Below, piece by piece: positions 23,285 to 35,100 of a stretch of DNA of 50,366 nt. The DNA is from an uncultured Ruminococcus sp. GTDB taxonomy: Bacteria > Bacillota > Clostridia > Oscillospirales > Acutalibacteraceae. Below the pieces are notes generated by a model. That model saw only the letters and a program-made list of their open reading frames with translations. It was not told the DNA's origin and did not search any database. The position numbers and the translations under genes are program-made. The stretch covers positions 1-50,366 of the forward strand of contig CACXIV010000008.1 of the NCBI GenBank assembly GCA_902767845.1. The letters run 5' to 3'. Each line of letters opens with the position of its first letter. The stretch's first letter is position 1.

Positions 23285-23980
23285 TTGAGAGCAAAATCAG
23301 TTTTAGCGGCATTTATATGCCTGTGCATGGCGGCGTCTGTATTAATGACAGGCTGCGGAGAGGACAAGTCAAAGACAGAATCAACGACCGCGCCTGCTAC
23401 AACCGTCGCGGCTACAACAGCCGACAAAAGTTCTAAAACGAGCGGCAGCAGTCAGCAGAATGATAACGGCAGCCGAACCAATAGCAGTAACGACAGCAGT
23501 CAGTCGAGCCAGTCGGACGACGGCTCCTCGTCAAGCTCCGACGGACTGATTTCCGAGTCGGAAGCGGCCGCAAAGGTAAGGCAGCTGGAAGGCACCGCCG
23601 CTCAGGTTATAAACTCGTATGAGGGCACCGCTCCCGACGGATCACCGGCGTGGATCATCACGGTATCAAGAGTCACCACCGGCGACGCTAAGTATGTGAC
23701 ATATTACGTAGGCAACGACTTCTGCTATTGCGTGGATGAGGATTACGATTCAGACGACCAGTCCTCGGACGGCTACTCCGGCACGGATATCACCGAGGAG
23801 GAGGCTATCGCCATGGTAAGGCAGCAGGCAGGCAGCGGAGCGCAGATCATCAGCTCATATGAGGGCTACACTCCCGACGGTATCCCGGCGTGGGTGATCA
23901 CCGTAGCTCCCGTTTCAAAGAGCGCCGACTCCGAAACCGTAACCTATTACGCGGGATACGGATTCTGCTACGCGGCGTAA
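23285..23980 (+). CDS. Lipoprotein with two approximately 60-residue repeats
   Basis: The likely start is TTG at 23285, preceded by AAAAGGGG; the ATG 18 bases earlier lacks a ribosome site. The 231-residue product has a signal sequence ending in the lipobox LMTGC, so it is anchored to the outer face of the membrane. A Thr/Ser/Asn-rich linker of about 65 residues follows, then two homologous repeats. Each runs from an E-E/S-E-A-hydrophobic start through a VRQ segment, SYEG, PDG, PAW(I/V)ITV and YY(V/A)G to FCY. The repeats look PepSY-like in length and pattern, but that is uncertain. It is followed after 27 bases by the amylase gene. Confidence 0.8.
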   Translation: MRAKSVLAAFICLCMAASVLMTGCGEDKSKTESTTAPATTVAATTADKSSKTSGSSQQNDNGSRTNSSNDSSQSSQSDDGSSSSSDGLISESEAAAKVRQLEGTAAQVINSYEGTAPDGSPAWIITVSRVTTGDAKYVTYYVGNDFCYCVDEDYDSDDQSSDGYSGTDITEEEAIAMVRQQAGSGAQIISSYEGYTPDGIPAWVITVAPVSKSADSETVTYYAGYGFCYAA

Positions 23981-24007
23981 AAGCTTTTTGCCTTAGAGGG
24001 TGATTAT

Positions 24008-25741
24008 ATGAATATCGCGGCAGTTTCTCACCGCGCTACGATCGAATACTGCTACGCGCTTGACGGAGACACCGTCGTTGTCAATATAAGGACGGGCAAG
24101 GACGTCGACCGCGCGTATATAATCAGCGAGGATCCTTTTATCCACGAGCTCCGCGGCGAAGAGCGCTGGAGCGGCGTCAGGTCGGAGATGTCCTTTTTGG
24201 CGGAGCTGAAATACCACTATCTCTGGACGGCGCGGCTCAAGCCGAAATACAAGCGCCTGAGATATTATTTTGAGCTTGAAAGCGAAGGCGAAGCCTATGT
24301 CGTCTGCGAGAACAAGATTTGTCCGGCAGAGGAAAACGACCGTGAGTCGATGCAGTATTTCAAGTACGCGTGGCTGAATATCTCCGATGTCATAGCGCCT
24401 CCGGGCTGGGTGAAGCGCACGGTATGGTACCAGATCATGCCCGACCGCTTTTGCCGTTCAAAGACCTCGCCGCCCGACGAAAAATTCAGGAAATGGGGCG
24501 ACTTTTCAGATCCGGAATGGCACGACGTTTACGGCGGAAATATCCGCGGCATCACCGAACGCCTCGGCTATATCAGGGAGCTGGGGTTCAGCGGGATCTA
24601 CCTTACGCCTATTTTCAGATCGGACACGAACCACAAATACAACACCTTTGACTATTGGCAGGTCGATCCCGACTTCGGTACGGAGGACGACGTTATCGAG
24701 CTCGTCGATACCGCCCATTCGATGGGGATAAGGGTGATGCTCGACGCGGTTTTTAACCACAGCGGTCACAGGTTTTTCGCCTTTGAGGACGTGATCGAAA
24801 AGGGAAGGGGCTCGCGTTATTACGACTGGTTCTTCATAAACAGCGACGACTTCGCGAAGCGTAAATTCACCACAGAGGACGGCAGGCTGTACACCTTTTC
24901 CTTCTGGGCGCCCATGCCCAAGCTGAACACGAACAACCCCGAGGTCGCGCGGTATTTTACCGACCTTTGCGTACACTGGGCAAAGGACTGGAAGATCGAC
25001 GGTATCCGCTTCGACGTCGGCGACGAGGTGTCGCACACCTTTATCCGCGGGCTGAACGACGAGGTCAAAAGGGTGAATCCCGACCTGTTTTTCCTCGGTG
25101 AGATCTGGACTGACTCGCTCTCGTGGCTCGGAGGCAGGGAGTATGACTCGGTCATGAATTATCCCCTGCCCGAAAGCGTCACCGACTTCTTCAAAAATCC
25201 CGATCTCGGGTTTACCGACCTCATTTATTCGCTGAATTACTGCCGCACCATGTACCCCGAGCAGGTAACGGGGGCGCTGTTCAACTTCCTCGATACCCAC
25301 GACACTCCGCGCGTCGCCGAGGTCAGCAAAAACACAGACGAGCTTTTGCAGAAGATCGCGCTGATCATGACGATGCCGGGAAGCCCCTGCGTCTACTACG
25401 GCACGGAGATCGCCATGAAGGGTGTTCGCGAGCCGTATACCCGTATGACCATGCCGTGGGACGAGATCGACAGCGGCAAATACGACGATATAAAGTCAAA
25501 GATCTCCGCGCTTATCCGTCTGAGGAACAGCCGCGCGGAACTGACGAGCAACGAATTTGAGTTTTTTGTGAGCGATGAGGCTCCAAGACTGATCCGCTAC
25601 AGAAAATCGGGCGCGGTCGACGTTTTCATCAACGCCGGCTTTGAGCCCTGCAAAATTTCGGCGTCGGGCAAAATCCTGTACAATAACGGCTTCAAAAACG
25701 GCGAGCTCGGGCAATACGGCCTGCTGATCGCCGAAGCATAA
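24008..25741 (+). CDS. Neopullulanase/maltogenic-type GH13 alpha-glucosidase, cytoplasmic
   Basis: The 577-residue enzyme has an N-terminal CBM34-like beta domain (about 1-115), then the GH13 barrel. Conserved regions visible are DAVFNHSGH, GIRFDVGDEV (nucleophile Asp), FLGEIW (acid/base Glu) and FLDTHDTPR (third Asp). WYQIMPDRF and the CBM34 place it with neopullulanases and cyclomaltodextrinases (GH13_20-like). These hydrolyse maltodextrins or pullulan fragments inside the cell, and no signal peptide is present. The start follows AGAGGGTGATT. The orphan MsmK-type ATPase further right could energise uptake of its substrates. Confidence 0.93.
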   Translation: MNIAAVSHRATIEYCYALDGDTVVVNIRTGKDVDRAYIISEDPFIHELRGEERWSGVRSEMSFLAELKYHYLWTARLKPKYKRLRYYFELESEGEAYVVCENKICPAEENDRESMQYFKYAWLNISDVIAPPGWVKRTVWYQIMPDRFCRSKTSPPDEKFRKWGDFSDPEWHDVYGGNIRGITERLGYIRELGFSGIYLTPIFRSDTNHKYNTFDYWQVDPDFGTEDDVIELVDTAHSMGIRVMLDAVFNHSGHRFFAFEDVIEKGRGSRYYDWFFINSDDFAKRKFTTEDGRLYTFSFWAPMPKLNTNNPEVARYFTDLCVHWAKDWKIDGIRFDVGDEVSHTFIRGLNDEVKRVNPDLFFLGEIWTDSLSWLGGREYDSVMNYPLPESVTDFFKNPDLGFTDLIYSLNYCRTMYPEQVTGALFNFLDTHDTPRVAEVSKNTDELLQKIALIMTMPGSPCVYYGTEIAMKGVREPYTRMTMPWDEIDSGKYDDIKSKISALIRLRNSRAELTSNEFEFFVSDEAPRLIRYRKSGAVDVFINAGFEPCKISASGKILYNNGFKNGELGQYGLLIAEA

Positions 25742-25742
25742 C

Positions 25743-25777
25743 AAAAACCGTACTCTCAAATCGGGAGTACGGTTTTT
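25743..25777. terminator. Bidirectional terminator between the amylase and amtB genes
   Basis: AAAAACCGTACTC pairs with GAGTACGGTTTTT; T-runs follow on both strands between the two converging genes. Confidence 0.9.
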
Positions 25778-25790
25778 GTTTTATTTATTA

Positions 25791-27560
25791 TCAGATGGAG
25801 TCAAAGTTCTTCATCGCTTCAAGTCCTGTCTGACCGGTTCTTACCTTGACGACGTCCTCAACGTCATAAACGAAGATCTTTCCGTCGCCGATATGACCGG
25901 TGTACAGCGTCTTTTTAGCGGCTTCGATAACCTTGCTTACCGGAACGGTGCAGACAACGATGTCGACCTGAACCTTGGGCAGGAGGTTAGCCTCGATCTG
26001 AACGCCTCTGTAATACTCGGGCTTGCCCTTCTGAGTGCCGCAGCCGAGCACGTGAGTTACCGTCATGCCGGTGATGCCGATAGCCATAAGAGCGTTCTTG
26101 AGCGGCTCAAGACGGGATTCCTTGCAGACGATCTCGACCTTGGTGATCTTGGGTCTGCTTTCGTCAAGGTCAAAGGTCGGTACCTTTGTGACCGTGACAG
26201 CCTCGGCAACGGGAGTTTCTCCGCTGACGATAACGGGAGCGTCGCCTTCCTCAACATATTCGGGGATCATGGCGAAGCCTGCGTATGCAGAGGGCATGTT
26301 GTGCTCTGTCTCGTCCAGACCGGTGATCTCCTCTTCGCGGCTGACGCGCAGACCGATGATCTTCTTGATAACAAGGAAGGTCACGGTGATCATGACTGCC
26401 GTCCATGCCGCGACGGAAGCAAAGCCGATAAGCTGCAGTCCGAGAAGCTCGAAGCCGCCGCCGTAGAAAAGACCTGTCAGCCTGACGCCGGAGGCGTTTG
26501 CGATAGAGTAGCCGGGAGCCGAGTCGGTGGCGAAAAGACCGACCGCCAAGGTACCCCAGATACCGTTCATCATATGGACCGCGACAGCGCCGACCGGGTC
26601 GTCGATATGGAGCTTGTAGTCAAGCAGCCATACGCCGAATACAACGAGGAAGCCAGATACGATACCGATGATTACCGCGCCGAGAGCGTCTGTAACGTCA
26701 CATCCGGCTGTGATAGCTACAAGACCCGCGAGCGAGGCGTTAAGACACATGCTTACATCAGGTTTGCCGTACTTGATCCATGTAAAGATCATACATGTCA
26801 CCGTCGCGAGAGCGGGGGCGACTGTAGTTGTAAGAAAGATAGAGCCGAGCTGATCCACGGAGGTCGCGGCGGCGCCGTTAAAGCCGTACCAGCCGAGCCA
26901 GAGGATAAATACGCCGAGCGCTCCGAGCGCGATGTTGTGACCCGGGAAAGCGCCGACCTTTGTGACCTTTCCGTTTTTGTCTCTCTTGAATTTGCCGATA
27001 CGGGCGCCGAGGAGGCTCGCGCCGATCAGAGCAGAGATACCGCCGACCATGTGGATGGCGCAGGATCCGGCAAAATCGTGGAAGCCGAGATTGCTCAGCC
27101 AGCCGCCGCCCCAGATCCAGTGAGCCTCGATCGGGTAGATAACGGCGGAGATAACAGCCGAATAAACGCAGTAGGACAAAAACTTTGTGCGCTCAGCCAT
27201 AGCGCCTGAAACGATAGTGGCGGTGGTGGCGCAGAATACAAGGTTGAATACGAAGTTTGAAAAATCAAAATTCGCGTAGGACGAGAAAATATCGAATCCG
27301 GGCTTACCGATCAGTCCGACCAGATCCTCTCCCATAAGCAGACCGAAGCCGATAAGGATAAAGGTAACGGTGCCTATACAGAAGTCCATCAGGTTCTTCA
27401 TGATGATATTGCCGGTGTTTTTGGCTCTGGTAAAGCCCGCTTCGACCATCGCGAAGCCTGCCTGCATCCAGAAAACCAGCGCCGCGCCGATCAAAAACCA
27501 CACGGCAAAAAGCTGTTCGTTGGTCATCTGAGTAACCAGTTCTTTTACAGATTCACTCAT
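25791..27560 (-). CDS. amtB: Ammonium channel fused to a PII signalling domain
   Basis: The 589-residue protein has an Amt/MEP channel of about 11 helices (about 1-420), with AGFTRAKNTGN early and the pore region around AHWIWGGGW and AIHMVGG. A linker of about 55 residues leads to a GlnB/GlnK-like domain (about 475-589). The PII part has KITKVEIVCK, a T-loop with EYYRG, NLLPKVQ and GKIFVYDVEDVVKVRTG. The Tyr uridylylated in proteobacterial PII (Tyr51) is Ile here, so control by ATP, ADP and 2-oxoglutarate binding is expected instead. The ATG at 27560 follows GGAGTG. It lies just downstream of the glutamine synthetase gene. Confidence 0.95.
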   Translation of the reverse strand: MSESVKELVTQMTNEQLFAVWFLIGAALVFWMQAGFAMVEAGFTRAKNTGNIIMKNLMDFCIGTVTFILIGFGLLMGEDLVGLIGKPGFDIFSSYANFDFSNFVFNLVFCATTATIVSGAMAERTKFLSYCVYSAVISAVIYPIEAHWIWGGGWLSNLGFHDFAGSCAIHMVGGISALIGASLLGARIGKFKRDKNGKVTKVGAFPGHNIALGALGVFILWLGWYGFNGAAATSVDQLGSIFLTTTVAPALATVTCMIFTWIKYGKPDVSMCLNASLAGLVAITAGCDVTDALGAVIIGIVSGFLVVFGVWLLDYKLHIDDPVGAVAVHMMNGIWGTLAVGLFATDSAPGYSIANASGVRLTGLFYGGGFELLGLQLIGFASVAAWTAVMITVTFLVIKKIIGLRVSREEEITGLDETEHNMPSAYAGFAMIPEYVEEGDAPVIVSGETPVAEAVTVTKVPTFDLDESRPKITKVEIVCKESRLEPLKNALMAIGITGMTVTHVLGCGTQKGKPEYYRGVQIEANLLPKVQVDIVVCTVPVSKVIEAAKKTLYTGHIGDGKIFVYDVEDVVKVRTGQTGLEAMKNFDSI

Positions 27561-27596
27561 AATCAATCACTCCATAAAACAAGATTCGGCAGCGCG

Positions 27597-27632
27597 AAAG
27601 GCGCGTCCCCTTCTGTAGGAAAACGCGCCTTT
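27597..27632. promoter_or_regulatory. Hairpin in the glnN-amtB gap
   Basis: AAAGGCGCGT (27597-27606) pairs perfectly with ACGCGCCTTT (27623-27632). It lies 37 bases before the amtB start and has only a short T-run, so it could be a weak terminator of glnN or an amtB leader structure. Confidence 0.5.
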
Positions 27633-27742
27633 GCGTTGTCATATGTAAGCCTATCGGAAGATAGCTTTTTGATCCGCCTTTAACGGCGGCTGTTGTAAAG
27701 CGTACTTTAAAACAGGCGGAAAAGTCTTAACAGCGTCAGAGC

Positions 27743-29833
<2,091 letters not shown>

Positions 29834-29857
29834 ATTGTTCACTCCATTCCTGATAAT

Positions 29858-29912
29858 GAAAACAGGGCGCCGAGAACCCGTTGACCGAGTTCGCAGCGCC
29901 CTTGCTGTTTTC
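29858..29912 (-). promoter_or_regulatory. Large leader hairpin of glnN
   Basis: In the minus-strand transcript GAAAACAG pairs with CTGTTTTC, GGGCGC with GCGCCC, and an inner GAAC with GTTC. The structure ends 24 bases before the start codon. No T-run follows, so it is a candidate cis-regulatory or stability element. Confidence 0.55.
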
Positions 29913-29921
29913 AATGGTGCA

Positions 29922-29950
29922 AGTATACACCCGTTTTTTTGATTTGTCAA
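29922..29950 (-). promoter_or_regulatory. glnN promoter
   Basis: On the minus strand TTGACA (29945-29950), 17 bases and TATACT (29922-29927). Confidence 0.85.
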
Positions 29951-30057
29951 TACCTTTTTGCAACTTTTTTAAAAATTCCTGCAAAATTATTTGAAAATGC
30001 CGCTGTTATGCGAAAAAAACAGAGTAAATATGAATATAAAATTCAAAATAATTGCAA

Positions 30058-31884
30058 TTATTCGACAGTTACCGACTTCGCAAGGTTCCTCGGCTTGTCG
30101 ACGTCGTTGCCCTTGTTGACCGAGGTGTAGTACGCTAAAAGCTGCATTGGAATGGTGGCGACCATCGGCATCAGCACCTCGGTTATCCTCGGTACTCTGA
30201 TCGTGTAATCGGCGGCGTCCTTGTCGAGCTCCGCGGATTCGTCGCAGATAACTATAGTCATGGCTCCCCTCGCCTTGACCTCCTTGATGTTGGATACGGT
30301 CTTTTCGAGCAGGGTGTTCTGCGTAGCCACCGCGATCACAGGCATGCCCTCGGTGACGAGCGAGATGGTTCCGTGTTTTAGCTCGCCGGCGGCGTAGCTC
30401 TCGGAGTGTATGTAGGATATCTCCTTCAGCTTCAGCGAGCCCTCCATCGACAGCGCGTAGTCAAGACCTCTGCCGATATACAGAAGGCTGTCGGCGGTTA
30501 TCAGCTTCGTCGAGATAAACTGGCAGTCGTCCACCAGCTCGTCGATCGCCTTGTCGATCACGCCGGGGATATTTACAAGCTCGGCGGTGAGTTCCCTGCA
30601 TTTTTCCTCGCTGATCTTTCCCTTGGCGAAGGCGGTCTCAAACGCGAACAGATACATAACCGCGAGCTGAACCATATACGCCTTTGTCGAGGCGACGGCG
30701 ATCTCGGGACCCGCGTGGGTGTAGATGACCATGTCCGCCTCCCGGGCGATAGAGCTGCCCTTGACGTTGACTATAGCGAGAGTTTTTGCCTTTGTGCCCT
30801 TGACCAGATTCAGAACCGCCTTTGAGTCGGCAGTCTCGCCCGACTGGCTGATGATGATAACAAGGTCGTTTTCGCCGATCAGCGGATCGCGGTAGCGAAA
30901 TTCCGAGGCTATATCGACGGTGACGGAAACCCTTGCCAGCTTTTCTATAACATATTTGCCGACCATTCCGGCGTGCATGGCGGTGCCGCAGGCGACAATA
31001 AAAATGTTGTCAATGCTTTTCAGGTATTCGGGAGTTATTCCGCACTCGCTGAGATCGGGCATGCCGTTCTCAATGCGCGGCGTGACGGTCGTCTTTACCG
31101 CGGTGGGCTGCTCGTGGATCTCCTTTATCATGAAGTGCTCGTAGCCGCCCTTTTCGGCGCTGTCCTCGTCCCAGTCGGCGGTTTTAAGATCCTTTTCGAT
31201 CATTCTGCCGTGAAAGTCGCAGAAGCTCGCCGAGCCGTGCTTCAAAATGGCTATCTCGCCGTATTCAAGCAGATAGTAATCCTTTGTATACTTAATAATA
31301 GCCGGAACGTCGGAGGCTATGAACGCCTCGCCCTTGCCCTGACCGACGATCAGCGGACTCTCGCATCTTACGGCGTAGACCGTCTCGGGTCTGTCGGCGA
31401 ACACTATTCCGAGGGCGAACGAGCCGCGTATCTCGTGGAGCACCCTGCGTATGCAGCGCACGGGGTTGCCGTCGTAATAGAAGTCGAGAAGCTGAGCGAC
31501 GACCTCGGTGTCGGTATCGCTCAAAAAGTCTGTGCGCTCGTTCTCGATAAGGAACTGCTTGATCTCCTTGTAATTCTCGATTATTCCGTTGTGGACGATC
31601 GTCACCCGTCGTCCTGAATGGGGATGGGAGTTGATGTCGGACGGCTCGCCGTGAGTCGCCCAGCGGGTGTGACCTATACCGGCGTGACCCAGGGGTCTGC
31701 CCTCGGTATCCATCTTTTTGACAAGGTCGGTCAGCCTTCCCTTTGACTTTGCTACTTTTATTTTGCCGTCCTCAAAAACGGCGATACCTGCCGAGTCGTA
31801 CCCGCGGTATTCAAGCTTTGTCAGAGCCGAAACGAGCACTTCCGTACAGTCGCGCGGTCCGACATAGCCAACGATTCCACACAT
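30058..31884 (-). CDS. glmS: Glutamine-fructose-6-phosphate aminotransferase (isomerizing)
   Basis: The 608-residue enzyme makes glucosamine-6-phosphate from fructose-6-phosphate and glutamine, the first step toward UDP-GlcNAc and peptidoglycan. The N-terminal Ntn amidotransferase domain begins with catalytic Cys2 in MCGIVGYVG and holds GHTRWATHG. Two SIS domains follow (ACGTAMHAG, SQSGETADS) and the C-terminus ends LAKSVTVE. The ATG follows GGAGGTAATCAT. No glmS ribozyme core is seen in the short 5' leader. It lies between glutamine-making and glutamine-using genes and has its own promoter. Confidence 0.98.
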   Translation of the reverse strand: MCGIVGYVGPRDCTEVLVSALTKLEYRGYDSAGIAVFEDGKIKVAKSKGRLTDLVKKMDTEGRPLGHAGIGHTRWATHGEPSDINSHPHSGRRVTIVHNGIIENYKEIKQFLIENERTDFLSDTDTEVVAQLLDFYYDGNPVRCIRRVLHEIRGSFALGIVFADRPETVYAVRCESPLIVGQGKGEAFIASDVPAIIKYTKDYYLLEYGEIAILKHGSASFCDFHGRMIEKDLKTADWDEDSAEKGGYEHFMIKEIHEQPTAVKTTVTPRIENGMPDLSECGITPEYLKSIDNIFIVACGTAMHAGMVGKYVIEKLARVSVTVDIASEFRYRDPLIGENDLVIIISQSGETADSKAVLNLVKGTKAKTLAIVNVKGSSIAREADMVIYTHAGPEIAVASTKAYMVQLAVMYLFAFETAFAKGKISEEKCRELTAELVNIPGVIDKAIDELVDDCQFISTKLITADSLLYIGRGLDYALSMEGSLKLKEISYIHSESYAAGELKHGTISLVTEGMPVIAVATQNTLLEKTVSNIKEVKARGAMTIVICDESAELDKDAADYTIRVPRITEVLMPMVATIPMQLLAYYTSVNKGNDVDKPRNLAKSVTVE

Positions 31885-31947
31885 ATGATTACCTCCAAAG
31901 CATCAAGGCGCGCCCGTGGGCATACCTATTGATTATAGTATGTGCTA

Positions 31948-31976
31948 AGTATACAGCATAGGAATGTATTTGTCAA
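31948..31976 (-). promoter_or_regulatory. glmS promoter
   Basis: On the minus strand TTGACA (31971-31976), 17 bases and TATACT (31948-31953), the same elements as the glnN promoter. Confidence 0.85.
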
Positions 31977-32090
31977 TACAATTCTGCAAGTTCATTTATT
32001 ATTCCTGCAATAACTCGTTGCAAATAATTCAAAATATTGATAAAATAGAATAAAATTGAAGTTTATCGGAATAAAAATTGCAATTTCCTG

Positions 32091-32119
32091 TTGACAATTA
32101 TGCACCGTGGTTGTATAAT
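32091..32119 (+). promoter_or_regulatory. gltBD-pyrG promoter
   Basis: Consensus TTGACA (32091-32096), 17 bases and TATAAT (32114-32119). A short leader of about 40 bases follows. Confidence 0.9.
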
Positions 32120-32165
32120 GCTTTCGTATTGATGAATAATGTGTGCCTATGAAAGGAAGATGGAC

Positions 32166-35100
32166 ATGAAAGAGAACACACTGTACTCGCCGCGCTTTGA
32201 GCACGACAACTGCGGTATCGGCGCGGTAGTCAATATCAGGGGAATAAAGTCCCACGCGGCCGTGGAGAACGCGCTCACTATCGTTGAGACGCTCGAGCAC
32301 CGCGCGGGAAAGGACGCCGACGGAAAAACCGGCGACGGAGTGGGCATCCTGCTCCAGATCTCGCACAAGTTCTTTAAGAAGGCGGCTGCTCAGATCGGTA
32401 TATCGCTCGGAGACGAGCGCGATTACGGCGTGGGAATGTTCTTCTTCCCTCAGAACTGGCTGCTTCGCAATCAGGCGAAAAAGATGTTTGAGATCATCGC
32501 CGAAAAGGAGGGGCTCAATATCCTCGGCTGGAGAAAGGTGCCCCACGACGAAAACGCTATCGGTCAGCGCGCTCTCGACTGCATGCCCAACATCCAGCAG
32601 TGCTTTATAGCGCGTCCCGAGGGAGTAAAAAAAGGACTCGATTTCGACCGCAGGCTGTATGTCGCGCGCAGGGTGTTCGAGCAGAGCAACGAGGACACCT
32701 ACGTTGTTTCGCTTTCGAGCAGAACCGTGGTCTACAAGGGAATGTTCCTTGTCGGCGACCTCAGAAACTTCTTTTCCGACCTGCGCGATGATGATTTTGA
32801 GAGCGCCATCGCGCTTGTTCACTCGCGCTTTTCAACCAACACAAACCCAAGCTGGCAGCGCGCTCATCCCAACAGGATGATCGTCCACAACGGCGAGATC
32901 AATACTATTCGCGGCAACGCCGACAAAATGCTCGCGCGCGAGGAAAACATGCGCAGCGAACACCTCAAGGGCGATTTGGACAAGGTCATGCCTGTGGTTA
33001 ATACAGAGGGCTCCGACTCCGCCATGCTCGACAACACCCTCGAGTTCCTTGTAATGAGCGGAATGGATCTGCCGCTCGCGGTAATGATAACGATCCCCGA
33101 GCCGTGGGACAGAAACGGCACCATGAACCGCAAGGAAAAGGACTTTTATCAGTATTACGCGACTATGATGGAGCCGTGGGACGGCCCCGCGTCGATCCTG
33201 TTCTCGGACGGCGACGTGATGGGCGCCGTGCTCGACAGAAACGGCCTTCGTCCCTCGCGCTATTACATAACGGACGACGACTTCCTCATCCTCTCCTCAG
33301 AGGTAGGCGCGCTTCCCGTAGCGCCCGAAAAGATAGTCAAAAAAGACCGTCTGCGCCCGGGCAAAATGCTCCTTGCCGACACGGTCAGGGGCTGCCTGAT
33401 CGACGACGAGGAGATCAAGACCCGCTACGCCTCAAAGCAGCCCTACGGCGAGTGGCTTGACGGCAATTTAATAAGGTTAAAGGAGCTCAGGATCCCCAAC
33501 GCCAAGGTCGAGGAGCATCACCGCGAGGAGCGCAGAAGGCTGCAAAAGGCGTTCGGTTATACATACGAGGAGGTCATGACCTCTATTCTTCCCATGGCGC
33601 GCGACGGCGCGGAGCAGATCGCCTCAATGGGAACCGACAGCCCCATCCCTCCGCTTTCAAACGAGCCTCAGCCGCTTTTCAATTACTTCAAGCAGCTTTT
33701 CGCTCAGGTAACCAATCCTCCGATCGACGCGATCCGCGAGGAGATCGTGACCTCGACCACCGTTTATCTCGGCGAGTCGGGCAATATCCTCGAGGAAAAG
33801 CCCGAGAACTGCAAGGTCATCAAGATACACAATCCAATCCTCACCTCGACCGATATCCTAAAGCTCAAAAACATGAGGGAGAGCGGCTTTAAGGTAGCCG
33901 TCATCCCGGCTCTTTACTATAAGAACACAAGGCTGAAAAAGGCGATAAAGCGCCTGTTTATCGAGGCTGACAAGGCGGTCAGCGGCGGCGCGAACATCCT
34001 TATTTTGTCCGACAGGGGAGTTGACGAGAACCACCTCGCGATCCCGTCGCTGCTGGCGGTATCAGCGCTTCACCAGCACCTTGTAGAAACAAAGCGCAGG
34101 ACATCGCTCTCGATCGTTTTAGAGAGCGCCGAGCCGCGCGAGGTTCACCACTTCGCAACGCTTCTGGGCTACGGCGCCACGGCGATCAACCCATATCTCG
34201 CTCAGGAGACTATCCACGAGCTCATCCACGACGACCTGCTCGACAAGGATTACTACGCGGCGGTCAACGATTACAACGACGCGGTGCTCCACGGAATCGT
34301 AAAGATCGCGTCCAAAATGGGTATCTCAACGATCCAGTCCTACCTCGGCTCACAGATCTTCGAGGCTATCGGTATCAGCCGAGCCGTTATCGACGAATAC
34401 TTCACCGGCACCGTAAGCAGGGTCGGCGGAGTCGATATCACAGATATAGAAAAGAACGTCGACGCCCTCCACACCGCGGCGTTCGATCCGCTCGGACTCG
34501 GCACCGGAACCGAGCTCCCCTCGCGCGGAAGCCACAAGTTCCGCAGCGGCAGGGAGGAGCACCTTTACAATCCGCAGACCATCCACACGCTCCAGGCGGC
34601 GACGCGCACCGGCGATTACGGGCTGTTCAAAAAGTACAGCTCAATGATAACCGATGAGATGAGCCCCGTCAGCCTGCGCGGACTTCTCGATTTCAATTAC
34701 GCCGAAAATCCTGTTCCGATCGACGAGGTCGAAAGCGTAGACGAGATCGTAAAGCGCTTCAAGACCGGCGCCATGAGCTACGGCTCGATCTCCCGTGAGG
34801 CGCACGAGGCGCTCGCTCTGGCGATGAACTCGCTGCACGGCAAGTCAAATTCCGGCGAGGGCGGCGAAAGTCCCGAGCGGCTTTTGACAAAGGGCACAAA
34901 GAAAGACCGCTGCTCAGCGATCAAGCAGGTGGCGTCGGGACGCTTCGGCGTGACGAGCGAATACCTCAATTCCGCCGACGAGATCCAGATAAAAATGGCT
35001 CAGGGCGCAAAGCCCGGCGAGGGCGGACACCTGCCCGGCAACAAGGTTTATCCGTGGATCGCCAAGACAAGGCACTCCACCCCCGGCGTATCGCTCATTT

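Noticed and set aside
25776-27209. 477-codon plus-strand ORF opposite amtB
   Set aside because: It is antisense to a clear amtB-PII gene and results from codon bias; it covers the terminator at its start.
31885-31976. glmS ribozyme in the glmS leader
   Set aside because: The leader is under about 65 bases from the predicted start and lacks the conserved ribozyme core.
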